Part shown: in pieces, positions 26,529-35,137 of the stretch
How the letters are laid out: every line of letters begins with the position of its first letter
How positions within the stretch are numbered: position 1 is the stretch's first letter
Assembly (NCBI GenBank): GCA_963675925.2
Contig: CAXXIB010000004.1
Span: 744,001-808,000, forward strand
From: CAXXOK01 sp963675925
GTDB taxonomy: Bacteria; Bacillota; Clostridia; Christensenellales; Aristaeellaceae
DNA: 64,000 bases
Direction: 5' to 3'
Notes under the pieces: generated by a model
The model's database searches: none
What the model was told of the DNA's origin: nothing
The model's input: the letters and a program-made list of their open reading frames with translations, nothing else
Made by a program: the position numbers and the translations under genes

Positions 26529-27701
26529 TTAAATCACCTTGCGCCGTTTCAGCCAGAAGGCAAAGCCAAAGGCCGTCAGCAGCGGAATGGTGAATACACT
26601 AAACATGGTATGATAGCCGGCTGTCGAGGCGACAACGCCGCCCAGCACCGGAGTAATCGCCTGACCGATATCCGCGCCCAGGTAGTAGGTGCACGAGGCC
26701 GCGCCCCGCCGCTCCACCGGAACAGCTTTCATGCTGCTGGCCTGCAGGGTCGGCTGCACCGCGCCAAGGCCAAAGGCCTTAAACATCGCCGCCAGGGTAA
26801 ACAGCACCACGGCGTTACCCGGCGTTGCCATTCCCAGCAGTACAAAGGCTACGGCCATAAGCGCAAGGCCCGCAAAGATCACTGGTACAGCATGGCGGTC
26901 GGCCAGCTTGCCGCTAAGCAGCCGCGACAGGAACAGCGCCGTTGCGCCGATGGTAAAGTACCAGCCCACGTTGCCCTGGGACAGCGATTGTCCAAACAGG
27001 GCGATAAAGCTGTTTTCAAGCCCCGTCGCGCCCGAAACCACAATCGCCAAAATACCAAAGGGCAGGGCTTCGCGGGAGATAAAGTCCGCCACGGCCAGCT
27101 TGCGGGTGCGCTTCACCCGCTTGCGTTTCTGGGCGGGAATAATGAACCATGCAAGCAGCATCGCCATCAGCGAAAGCGTTGCCGCGGTTAAAAACGTGAC
27201 CGGAAAGCCAAAGCTTTCACCAATCCAGATGCCAAGCGATGGCGCAAACGCCGCCGTAATGGTTTGCCCTACGGCAAAATACGCAAGCCCCTGGGCCATT
27301 TTGTCCTCCGGCACCGCGCCGGCGACCAGCGCCATGGTAACGGTGGTTGCGATGGAGAAAAACAAACCGTGCATAATGCGGAATACCAAAAGCAGTGCGA
27401 TGGACTGAGTCAGGCCGCAGCCCGCCATGGCTACGCCGCTGCCGAGCATAGCAACCACCAGCAGCATCTTCCGGCTGAGCTGATCGGACAGAATACCGCT
27501 GAACGGGCGAATGCACAGCGATGCAATCGACAGTGCGCCCACCACCGTTCCGGCCACGGCCGTGGTGGCTCCAAATCCGGTTACATACAGCGATACAGTG
27601 GTGGCCACCATGGCAAAGCTTGCCGATACGATCATATTGATTAAAAAAAGCGACAGATAGGCGCGGTTAAGCAGCCGCTGCGGCCCTGCGGGAGCGTTCA
27701 T
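26529..27701 (-). CDS. Major facilitator superfamily transporter
   Basis: 390 residues with about 12 hydrophobic segments and a basic loop in the middle (AQKRKRVKRTRKLA near residue 195). The motif between segments 2 and 3, RPFSGILSDQLSRKMLL, is the classic MFS loop. It resembles drug or sugar efflux members (for example GFFGAT-type starts with YLSLFLINMIVSASF). Its start is directly adjacent to the stop of the second hydrolase, so the genes are coupled. Substrate unknown; export of a product released by the hydrolases is one possibility. Confidence 0.9.
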   Translation of the reverse strand: MNAPAGPQRLLNRAYLSLFLINMIVSASFAMVATTVSLYVTGFGATTAVAGTVVGALSIASLCIRPFSGILSDQLSRKMLLVVAMLGSGVAMAGCGLTQSIALLLVFRIMHGLFFSIATTVTMALVAGAVPEDKMAQGLAYFAVGQTITAAFAPSLGIWIGESFGFPVTFLTAATLSLMAMLLAWFIIPAQKRKRVKRTRKLAVADFISREALPFGILAIVVSGATGLENSFIALFGQSLSQGNVGWYFTIGATALFLSRLLSGKLADRHAVPVIFAGLALMAVAFVLLGMATPGNAVVLFTLAAMFKAFGLGAVQPTLQASSMKAVPVERRGAASCTYYLGADIGQAITPVLGGVVASTAGYHTMFSVFTIPLLTAFGFAFWLKRRKVI

Positions 27702-29180
27702 TCAGGCGTTGACTCCCTTCCCGTACAGGCAAACGGCGTCTTTCAGGGTCGGCCAGCCGCGCAAAGGCCGCTTGGCATAAGTCAGGGTCACTCCGTCATC
27801 CTCAAAGGTAAAGCGGTACAGGTATTCACCCTGAGCGGCCAAGCTTTTGGCGGCGATTTTCAGAGTGCTGTCGCTACGCCAAATGGCTGTAAACTGACAC
27901 GCATCCGGGTCGGCGCAATACACGCCGTTATCTATGGTGATTTCCGGCTTCACCAGCAAATGCCGTGGTGACGGCATCCACTGCCCGTTCAGCCCGATTG
28001 GCACTGTTTGCAAGCCTGCGCTGTCCTTGTATAGCAAGTCAATCGCGCCTTCCTTTTGCACAAAGGAGATGTCGGCATCGAGGGCCTCAAAGCGGTACCG
28101 TTTGGAAAACCATTGGTCTTCCTTTCCACCGCTTTGCTTGCCGCCCTTAGGGGCCAGCGACAGCATACGTCCGTAGGTCAGCAGCTGCCAGTACGCGTTT
28201 TTATCCGTCTCCAGCGTCTCGCCGGACAGTGCCCCAACAATGTACTTTTCAAACGCTTCCAATGCATAGGTTGAGTCCGGCATATCCGACATAAGCACAG
28301 CGGCCATGTCTTCCTCCGGCAGCACAATGCCGTACTGACCAAAGCCGCCATCCAAGCGGAAGCCACCAAAGGCATTGCGCCAGGTTTGCCAGCCATAACC
28401 GGCGAAGTTATCCGGCTGACCGGTTTGGGTATGTTCCCGCACGCACTGGCGCAGAATATCCGCATCCAGCAGCTGCTGGCCCTGCCAGTTACCCTCCTGT
28501 AAAAACAGCGCTACGTACTTCATCAGGGTGATAGGTGTCATCGCCATCACGACGGGATTATAGCTGCCGCGCGTATCGGTGGGCGCGTAAATCGGCGCGC
28601 CCATAGGCTCGGCAAAGTGGCGGGTCTGATAGCCCTCAAACGGTTCGCCTACGGCGCGTTCCACCGCCTGGGTGACGATCGTTGGGATGGTGTTGTTATA
28701 ACGGAAGGTTTTGCCCGGCGCTTCCACAGGTGGCGCAGCAAAAAACAAGCGCGTTATATCGGCATTCAAGTCCTTGAACAACGCCAGAAACGGGTCTTCC
28801 TCCTGCCCGGAGCGCATGGTGAGAAGGTCGTCTATCGTCATGTTGTCAAAGCGGGTATCGCCATCCAGCAGATCGCGGAACAAGTCGGCCACCTTGTCGG
28901 TCGGCTTCATTTTTCCGTCCTGTATGGCGCGGCAGGCGCTAAGCGCCAGAATGGACTTGCCCGCCGAATACACGCGGTGCGGGGTGGACAGCGTATACGG
29001 CGCGGCCGCCGATGCAAAGCAAATCTTGCCCCGGCGCAGCAGTATAAACGCGTGCAACCGGTATTTATTTTGCTCTAAGGCCTGCAAAAAGCGCAGCACC
29101 GCTACCGAGGGAACGCCCACCGCCTCCGGCTGCGTGGTTTCGAACGGTAACTCGTCCTGGTGCAGTGTGGTTTCCTTCAT
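27702..29180 (-). CDS. Beta-lactamase-fold serine hydrolase (II)
   Basis: 492 residues, same architecture as the protein at 25024-26508. SxxK is SAGK (72-75), and the Tyr motif is intact here (FRYNNTIPTI, Y-N-N). GGFGQYGIVLP is the third block. A C-terminal beta-rich domain of about 150 residues follows. No signal peptide. Two such hydrolases in one sugar-import operon suggests stepwise removal of ester or amide groups from the imported compound; the substrate cannot be read from the sequence. Confidence 0.87.
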   Translation of the reverse strand: MKETTLHQDELPFETTQPEAVGVPSVAVLRFLQALEQNKYRLHAFILLRRGKICFASAAAPYTLSTPHRVYSAGKSILALSACRAIQDGKMKPTDKVADLFRDLLDGDTRFDNMTIDDLLTMRSGQEEDPFLALFKDLNADITRLFFAAPPVEAPGKTFRYNNTIPTIVTQAVERAVGEPFEGYQTRHFAEPMGAPIYAPTDTRGSYNPVVMAMTPITLMKYVALFLQEGNWQGQQLLDADILRQCVREHTQTGQPDNFAGYGWQTWRNAFGGFRLDGGFGQYGIVLPEEDMAAVLMSDMPDSTYALEAFEKYIVGALSGETLETDKNAYWQLLTYGRMLSLAPKGGKQSGGKEDQWFSKRYRFEALDADISFVQKEGAIDLLYKDSAGLQTVPIGLNGQWMPSPRHLLVKPEITIDNGVYCADPDACQFTAIWRSDSTLKIAAKSLAAQGEYLYRFTFEDDGVTLTYAKRPLRGWPTLKDAVCLYGKGVNA

Positions 29181-29211
29181 AGCAATCCCCTTTCAGTTCA
29201 TATGGTGTGGC

Positions 29212-30099
29212 TCAGCCCTTTACGCCGCCGATCACAATCCCTTTGACAAACCCGCGCTGCAGGAAGGGATAAATAATCATGATCGGGATCAGCGCAATGA
29301 CTGCGATCGCCATACGAATGCCGACGCTTGGCACCGTCACCCCGGCAGTCAGCGAGGAATTGGCCGCATTGTTGGCAATAAAGTCAGCACTGGCAATCAA
29401 GCGGTTTAGTAAATTCTGAATGGTATAGAAGTCCGTGCGCTTGACCAGGTAGTACAAGCCGTTAATCCAGTCGTTCCAGTACGCAAGGCCTGACAGCAGT
29501 GCGATGGTCGACAGAATCGGGGTCGACAGCGGCAGTACAATTTGAATCAAGGTTCGGGTTTCCCCGGCACCGTCGATACGCGCGGCCTCCAGCACCTCTT
29601 CGGGAATGTTGGTGGTGAAGAATGTACGCATGACGATTACGCCAAAGCCGTTCATCAGCAAAGTCGGCAAAATCAACGCCCAGAAGGTGTCCTTAATGTG
29701 GAACACCTGCACCCACATAAGGTAGCTTGGAATCATGCCGCCGTTAAACAACAGGGTGAAAAACACCATGAACGAAAAGAAGTTACGGCCCGGCAGCCCT
29801 TTGCGTGACAGGGGATAGGCCATCAGCGTCGTGATGGTCAGGTTGGACAGCGTACCCACGGTGGTCGCCAGAATGGTCATTTTATAGGCATTCAGGATTT
29901 GTGCGCGGCTGAACCATAGATATCGATAGGATTCCAGGCTGAATTCCCTGGGCAAGAACGAATATCCGTGCTTTAGCAGCGACTGCTCCGATGCAAACGA
30001 GCTGGTTACAAGCAACAGCAGCGGCAATACACATAGCAGTGACAAAATAAACAATACTATGTTGGCCACCCTTGAAAAGCCTTTTCCATATAAACCCAT
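29212..30099 (-). CDS. ABC sugar importer permease (LplC type)
   Basis: 295 residues, six membrane segments, carbohydrate ABC permease of the CUT1 class. The EAA loop is EEVLEAARIDGAGETRTLIQIVLP near residue 190, and the end FVKGIVIGGVKG is typical of this subgroup. It pairs with the permease upstream (30115-31044). No ATPase gene is in the operon, which is common for these importers, since they share a genome-wide MsmK-type ATPase. Confidence 0.93.
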   Translation of the reverse strand: MGLYGKGFSRVANIVLFILSLLCVLPLLLLVTSSFASEQSLLKHGYSFLPREFSLESYRYLWFSRAQILNAYKMTILATTVGTLSNLTITTLMAYPLSRKGLPGRNFFSFMVFFTLLFNGGMIPSYLMWVQVFHIKDTFWALILPTLLMNGFGVIVMRTFFTTNIPEEVLEAARIDGAGETRTLIQIVLPLSTPILSTIALLSGLAYWNDWINGLYYLVKRTDFYTIQNLLNRLIASADFIANNAANSSLTAGVTVPSVGIRMAIAVIALIPIMIIYPFLQRGFVKGIVIGGVKG

Positions 30100-30114
30100 C
30101 GTATTTCCTCCCGC

Positions 30115-31044
30115 TTAGAACAAGGCTTGTTCTTTTTCGATCGCACGTACGGCATAGTTGGTTCCCAGCACCAGCAGGAACCCAAGCACCGATTGGATGA
30201 ACCCCGCCGCAGACGCGCGGCCGACATCGTTGGTTTCTAGCAGCCCGCGGTACACATAGGTGTCGATGGTGCTGGTCGCATCGTACAACAGCCCTGTGTT
30301 CATGGGCACCTGGTAGAACAAACCAAAGTCCGAATAGAAGATGCGCCCCATTGACAAAAGGGTCAAGGTGATAATCACGGGCTTGATCAGCGGCAGGGTA
30401 ATGCTGGTGATTTGTTTCCAGGTTCCGGCACCGTCCACCACAGCGGCCTCGTAATAGGCCTTGTCGATGCCGATAATGGTGGCAAAGTAGATGATGGACG
30501 AATACCCAAAGGTTTTCCAAACCTGCACCATGGTTAGAATCACCGGCCAGTATTTGGGGTCTGTATAGAATTTCGCAGGCTCCATGCCCAGCGGTATCAG
30601 GATGGCATTGTTAATCATGCCGTTGCTTTCGCCAAGGGCCGCGTAGGCAATGTAGCTAACGATTACATACGAAATCAAATAGGGGATCAGGATAACGGTC
30701 TGGTACACCTGCTGTACCTTTTTGCGTTGAATTTCATTGAGCATGATGGCCACGAAAATGGCAAAAATCGTGCCCAGAATAATGAATACGAGGTTATACC
30801 CCAGGGTGTTGCGGATAATGGTCCACGCATCCCCGGTTTTGAACAGATAGGTAAAGTTTTTTACGCCGTTCCATGCGCTGCCCCAAATGCCCTGCACATA
30901 CTTGAATTTCTTAAACGCAAGCTGCAAGCCGGTCAGCGGGATGTAGTTGTTGATGATGATATAGGTCAGGCCCGGAATCATCATGATATACAGCGGATAG
31001 AACCGCTTCATTTTTTTTAGTGTTTGCCGAATGGACGTTAGCAC
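30115..31044 (-). CDS. ABC sugar importer permease (LplB type)
   Basis: 309 residues, six membrane segments. The EAA loop KAYYEAAVVDGAGTWKQITSITLP lies near residue 205, and the protein ends in AIEKEQALF, like the LplB/YtcP subgroup. It forms the membrane channel together with the permease at 29212-30099 and receives sugar from the binding protein at 31126-32589. Confidence 0.93.
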   Translation of the reverse strand: MLTSIRQTLKKMKRFYPLYIMMIPGLTYIIINNYIPLTGLQLAFKKFKYVQGIWGSAWNGVKNFTYLFKTGDAWTIIRNTLGYNLVFIILGTIFAIFVAIMLNEIQRKKVQQVYQTVILIPYLISYVIVSYIAYAALGESNGMINNAILIPLGMEPAKFYTDPKYWPVILTMVQVWKTFGYSSIIYFATIIGIDKAYYEAAVVDGAGTWKQITSITLPLIKPVIITLTLLSMGRIFYSDFGLFYQVPMNTGLLYDATSTIDTYVYRGLLETNDVGRASAAGFIQSVLGFLLVLGTNYAVRAIEKEQALF

Positions 31045-31125
31045 GAGCTGGCCCCCTGTCTGTAAAATGGGCAGAGCGGCGCCCTTGTGGAGCGCCGCTC
31101 TGCAAGGTAAGGGAGTGAGGTATGC

Positions 31126-32589
31126 TTAGTTAGCTGCCCAGGCGTCCAGCTGCTCTTGCTTAGCGGCGATGATATCATCGATGCCGGCGGCGTCCAGCTC
31201 GGACAGGAGGGAGGCGTACAGGTCGTCAGTGTCGCCAATGTTCAGCAGCAGCGCGTTGACGTACTTATCCACAATCGTTGAGCACGCGGATGCTTCGTCG
31301 GAAACGACGGAGGAGTCAAACGCAAAGCCCAGCGCCGGGGATTTTTTACAGGTCTCGTTGGAGGCCAGCCAGCCGTCATACAGGTCGGCGGGATCGGGAG
31401 ACCAGGGATAGGTAATGCAGATGTTGGGCCAGAAGGTACCCATGCCCGACGGCCAGCCCGTGGTCACGGGGTCGAGATCGCCGGCGAAGGTGATGTTGCC
31501 TTCTTCGGTTACCACATAGTGCACGCCTTCAATGCCGTTGCACACGAGGTTGGAGATTGACGAATCGGTGAACAGCAGGTTCAGGAACTGGGTCGCAGCC
31601 ACCTGATGTTCGCTAAGGGCGGGAACGCACCAGGTCATCCCGGCAACGTTGCTGGTGGTTGCCCAGGCATCCTGGGTGATCTGTGCGGCATACAGTTCTT
31701 TGCCAACGCCTTTTTCCTGTACGCTCAGCGCGGTACCTTCATCGCTGTAGGATACAAAGGAGCCGAAGGACTGGCCGTTGGACAGGTAGGCCATGGAGCC
31801 GTCCTGTGCGTTGAGGGGATCTTTCATGAAGAAACCTTCCTCGTTCCAGATCTTGGCGTACTCCAGCATGGATTTGAAGGTATCGGTTTCGTAATAGTTG
31901 ACAACGGTCGTGCTCTGGCCGTCCTCGCCCAGCATCAATGCGCCCAGGGGGTCGCCGGTGCCCAGCAGGTCGGTGTCAAAAATGTCCAGGTACGCGCCGC
32001 CGTTGCCGTTGGCGATCATGGTCATGTCGGGGTTTTGGGCCTTGACCACTTTCAGCGCTTCGGTCAGCGTGGCAAAATCGGTGATGGCTTCGGGGTCGAT
32101 GCCCGCTTCGTCCGCCATTTTCTTGTCCATCATGAACATCAGTGCGGAGGAGAAGGCATTGACTTTGGGTGCGCCGTAGAGCACGCCACCCACGCGGGCA
32201 CATTCAATGTACTCGCCCAGCGAATCCAGAATGCCCTGGCCGTATTCTTCAAACAGTTCATCCATCGGGGCGATGGAGCCCTGGTCGGCCAGCATGGAAA
32301 GGCTGGTCATAAATGCGGCATTGAACAGGTCGATGCTGCCGTCGGTGAGCATCAGGTTAATTTGCGTGCCCCAGGATGCAAAGTCGATGCAGACAAACTC
32401 GATCTGGAAATCATAGCCGAGTTCTTCCAGCCGTGCGTTGATAGCGTCCTGGACCAAACCACGTTCCTCTGCGGCGTTCATCGCCAGCAGATACGCGACC
32501 TGAATGGTTTCCTTTTCTTGTGCAACGGCAACGTTCATGCTGCCGACCAGCATCACCGCAAGCAAAAGAAGCGCGAGAATTTTCTTCAT
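31126..32589 (-). CDS. ABC importer extracellular solute-binding protein
   Basis: 487 residues, CUT1-type binding protein (large oligosaccharide subgroup). The signal peptide MKKILALLLLAVMLVGSMNVAVAQ ends in AVA-Q and has no lipobox Cys, so the mature protein is not a lipoprotein by sequence. That is unusual for a Gram-positive-type importer. First gene of the operon, AGGAGG in front of the start, under the promoter and LacI-type operator at 32624-32681. Substrate probably an oligosaccharide or glycoconjugate. Confidence 0.92.
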   Translation of the reverse strand: MKKILALLLLAVMLVGSMNVAVAQEKETIQVAYLLAMNAAEERGLVQDAINARLEELGYDFQIEFVCIDFASWGTQINLMLTDGSIDLFNAAFMTSLSMLADQGSIAPMDELFEEYGQGILDSLGEYIECARVGGVLYGAPKVNAFSSALMFMMDKKMADEAGIDPEAITDFATLTEALKVVKAQNPDMTMIANGNGGAYLDIFDTDLLGTGDPLGALMLGEDGQSTTVVNYYETDTFKSMLEYAKIWNEEGFFMKDPLNAQDGSMAYLSNGQSFGSFVSYSDEGTALSVQEKGVGKELYAAQITQDAWATTSNVAGMTWCVPALSEHQVAATQFLNLLFTDSSISNLVCNGIEGVHYVVTEEGNITFAGDLDPVTTGWPSGMGTFWPNICITYPWSPDPADLYDGWLASNETCKKSPALGFAFDSSVVSDEASACSTIVDKYVNALLLNIGDTDDLYASLLSELDAAGIDDIIAAKQEQLDAWAAN

Positions 32590-32623
32590 GTGTTGGTTCC
32601 TCCTCTAGTCTTTTCGTGAAATT

Positions 32624-32641
32624 TGGGTAATCGTTTACCCA
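32624..32641. promoter_or_regulatory. LacI-type operator
   Basis: TGGGTAATCGTTTACCCA, an 18-base palindrome around a central CG with one mismatched pair, the classic form for LacI-family sites. It begins about 11 bases downstream of the -10 box, where a bound repressor would block transcription of the importer operon. Confidence 0.8.
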
Positions 32642-32652
32642 TCTTTGCGACA

Positions 32653-32681
32653 AGTTTAGCATTGAGGATTTGGTAAGTCAA
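32653..32681 (-). promoter_or_regulatory. Promoter of the importer/hydrolase operon
   Basis: Minus strand TTGACT (32676-32681), 17-base spacer, TAAACT (32653-32658), 63 bases upstream of the binding protein gene, with the operator between promoter and gene. Confidence 0.7.
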
Positions 32682-32801
32682 TGCGCAAATTTTTACCTTT
32701 CGCTTGCCTAAACTTAACCTGAAGCGGCTACTATTTGCCTGCAAAATGCACGCCGCACCGCTGAATCGCGTTCACTGTAGCGGTGTTTGCGCACGCAAAT
32801 T

Positions 32802-32826
32802 AAAAAAAGACCGCGCTTGCGCGGCC
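32802..32826 (-). terminator. Terminator after the GNAT gene
   Basis: Minus strand stem CCGCGC / GCGCGG with a short loop, followed by C and seven T. It ends the GH43-GNAT transcript before the importer promoter. Confidence 0.6.
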
Positions 32827-32877
32827 ATAGCGTTTTTTTGTTGCGGTCATGAACCACTTTTAGTGGCGGGCGAAATT

Positions 32878-33336
32878 TTATACGTCTTCCAGCCAGCAAA
32901 TGAACGCCGTTTTATCCTCCCGGTTAAACCCGCAGCGTTCATAAAAGCGGAAGGTTGCCTCGTCCTTGTTGCCGGTGGTGAGCGATACTTTATAGCAGCC
33001 GGCCTCACGGGCGATGCTGACCGCCTCGTCCATCAGCGCTGCGGCAATGCCCTGCCTGCGGTAGGCCGCTGCTGTAATCACGTTTTCGATCACCGCATAG
33101 GGGCGTGCACCACGGGTGAGGTTTGGAATCACGATCACCGTCACGCTCGCGGCTATCTCACCCTCCGCCTTGGCCAGGAGAATGTTATAGGCGGGATTGT
33201 TAAATATCGTCTTTGCCACACCATCCAGCGCTTGCCCGCCGGGCGCCGGGTCGCTTGGGTGCAGCTGCTTATACAGTGCCAGCAGCGCGGGCAGATCGCC
33301 GCGCGTTGCTTCCATAATTTCAATGGTTTGCTTCAT
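32878..33336 (-). CDS. GNAT-family acetyltransferase
   Basis: 152 residues from the ATG at 33334-33336, preceded by GGAGG. GNAT fold: the acetyl-CoA loop is AYRRQGIAAALMDEAVSIAREAG, and the end GFYERCGF-like stretch RFYERCGFNREDKTAF is typical. Substrate unknown (amino acid, peptide or antibiotic are all possible). Starts 17 bases after the GH43-like gene and ends before a terminator. Confidence 0.9.
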   Translation of the reverse strand: MKQTIEIMEATRGDLPALLALYKQLHPSDPAPGGQALDGVAKTIFNNPAYNILLAKAEGEIAASVTVIVIPNLTRGARPYAVIENVITAAAYRRQGIAAALMDEAVSIAREAGCYKVSLTTGNKDEATFRFYERCGFNREDKTAFICWLEDV

Positions 33337-33352
33337 GTGCGTATCCTCCGCT

Positions 33353-34993
33353 CTATCCATTTCCACATTCGGTTCGAATCACCGTATGCACGGTGCGCAG
33401 TGCGGGACTCAAGTCTCGCTCCGGCCCCAAATCGAAACGGGGCAGGCCGCTGCTATCAATATGCACGCGGTGCAGGGCGGCGCAGCGTGGGCTGTCGGTG
33501 GTATTGTACTCGGCATGGTAGGCAATGTAACGCTCCCCGCCCTCTAGGAAAAAGCTGTTGTGTCCAGGGCCAAAGCTTCCGAGAATGGAACCGTAATGAA
33601 GCACCGGCGTGGGCCGCTTGCGCCAGTTAGAGGTATGCAGCAAATCTCGGTGCGCGTCTGCGGTCAACAGCCCCACGGCATAGCTGTAGCCGTTGGCGGC
33701 ACCGCCGGAATAGGTCAGATACACCCGGCCTTCGTGCACAAATGCATAAGGGCCTTCGTTGTTGATGGTTCCATCGATATTCTCCCACCCCAGCAGCGGT
33801 CGCGATAAAAGCACCGGCTCGCTTGTTAGCCGCGCGGGATGTTGCGGGTCGATTGTGGCAATATAGAGCATCGAGCCGCTGTCGCGCTTCGTGCCGATGC
33901 CTTCGCGATACGACCAGACGACATAGTGATGCGCTCCCGCCTGAAAGTAGGTCATATCCAGCGTAATGGCATCGCCAGCCAAATCGCTCCCGTTCCTGCG
34001 GCACACCCGAATGGGGGTCGTCCAGTCCTCCGCGCACAGGATATCCCCGCCGGGTTTCAGTTTCATCAAGTGGCACTGCGGCCCCCACTGCTTGCCCGAA
34101 ACCGCAAACAGCAGGTACAGCGCGCCGCCGATTTCATGAAACTCCGGCGCCCAGAACGTTTGCACAAACTGCTCGCTTTCATCCAGGATCAGGCTTTGCT
34201 CCGCGTCCGGCGCAAACAGGCCCTCCACCGTTTGTGCGCGGCGCACGATAAAACCCCTATCGTCGTTAAAGTCGTTGGTATAGATGTAGTAGACCTGTCC
34301 CTGCCAGTGAAACACCACCGGATCGCCGTGCTGCTGCTGGATAGGGAAGCCCGGCTCCAGCTGCCGCACCGTGCCGGTCATGGGATAGTCGCCCGGACGG
34401 GTGAAATCGACCCCCGGCAAATCCCAATCCACAGGCTTTTGGCAGGTTGAGCCATCGCTGTACACCGCCGCTACGCAGATAGTTTTCGCTTGCGCTTCGT
34501 CGGTAGCAGTCACCAGAGCGGGCACGCGGATTTCCGTATTGGTCAGCGGCGACCAGGCGGCTATCATTTTGCGCGCCAGCGTGTCCGGTATTGTCAGGCA
34601 GTTGCCGGGGACTGCACCCGGAAGAGCTACGACCGTCTCCGGCGCTGGCATCGGGGCAGGAGTCTCGCACGTACCCATGTACTGAAATTCAACAAAATCC
34701 CGCGTCGTCCACTGTGGGTACAGCGCCTCGGCCTCGCCGCTTGCATTCACCTGCTGCGCCTGGATGAGATACGCGCCGCCCTCCATTTGCCGAACGCGAG
34801 GCTTTAGCAGGGCTTTGGGGGCGATGGTGTTGTCCACATTGACCGTTCCTTCAGCAAACAACATGCCGTAGTTTAGGTTCAGCGGCTGAAATCCCTGTCC
34901 GTCCAAGTCGCAAGCAAAGTGCACGCTGCGCGCCAGCGCCGCATGGTACAGCGCCGCTTCCGGCTGCCGTGTATACACCAAGAGTAAGGCCAT
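33353..34993 (-). CDS. Glycoside hydrolase family 43-like protein
   Basis: 546 residues from the ATG at 34991-34993, which AGGAGG precedes; an in-frame upstream start is less likely. The centre and C-terminal part (about 190-540) look like the five-bladed propeller of GH43/GH32-type enzymes: GDPVVFHWQGQVYYIYTNDF, then FWAPEFHEIGGALYLLFAVSG, DGTINNEGPYAFVHEGRVYL and FGPGHNSFFLEGGERYIAYH. The first 190 residues form a beta-rich N-terminal region with no known domain recognised. No signal peptide, so it acts on imported arabino- or xylo-oligosaccharide-like sugars in the cytosol. The specific substrate is inference. Confidence 0.8.
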   Translation of the reverse strand: MALLLVYTRQPEAALYHAALARSVHFACDLDGQGFQPLNLNYGMLFAEGTVNVDNTIAPKALLKPRVRQMEGGAYLIQAQQVNASGEAEALYPQWTTRDFVEFQYMGTCETPAPMPAPETVVALPGAVPGNCLTIPDTLARKMIAAWSPLTNTEIRVPALVTATDEAQAKTICVAAVYSDGSTCQKPVDWDLPGVDFTRPGDYPMTGTVRQLEPGFPIQQQHGDPVVFHWQGQVYYIYTNDFNDDRGFIVRRAQTVEGLFAPDAEQSLILDESEQFVQTFWAPEFHEIGGALYLLFAVSGKQWGPQCHLMKLKPGGDILCAEDWTTPIRVCRRNGSDLAGDAITLDMTYFQAGAHHYVVWSYREGIGTKRDSGSMLYIATIDPQHPARLTSEPVLLSRPLLGWENIDGTINNEGPYAFVHEGRVYLTYSGGAANGYSYAVGLLTADAHRDLLHTSNWRKRPTPVLHYGSILGSFGPGHNSFFLEGGERYIAYHAEYNTTDSPRCAALHRVHIDSSGLPRFDLGPERDLSPALRTVHTVIRTECGNG

Positions 34994-35091
34994 GGTTTGC
35001 CTCCTGTATTGCTTCATGCATCCGTATTTTGCTTGAGTATGCTTTGCAGCGCTTATTTTGTCAACCCTGCAAGGCTGCGGACAAAAGAAAA

Positions 35092-35117
35092 AGCGGAAGG
35101 TATTACCACCTTCCGCT
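35092..35117. terminator. Terminator after aconitase
   Basis: Stem AGCGGAAGGT / ACCTTCCGCT, followed on the minus strand by a T-rich tail (TTTTCTTTTG), 21 bases after the aconitase stop. Confidence 0.75.
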
Positions 35118-35137
35118 CTTTTGAAACATCAGCGCAG

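Noticed and set aside
31606..32619. 337-codon open frame on the plus strand opposite the binding protein gene
   Set aside because: Shadow of a clear binding protein gene; composition is His/Gly/Val-rich as expected from reversed codons.
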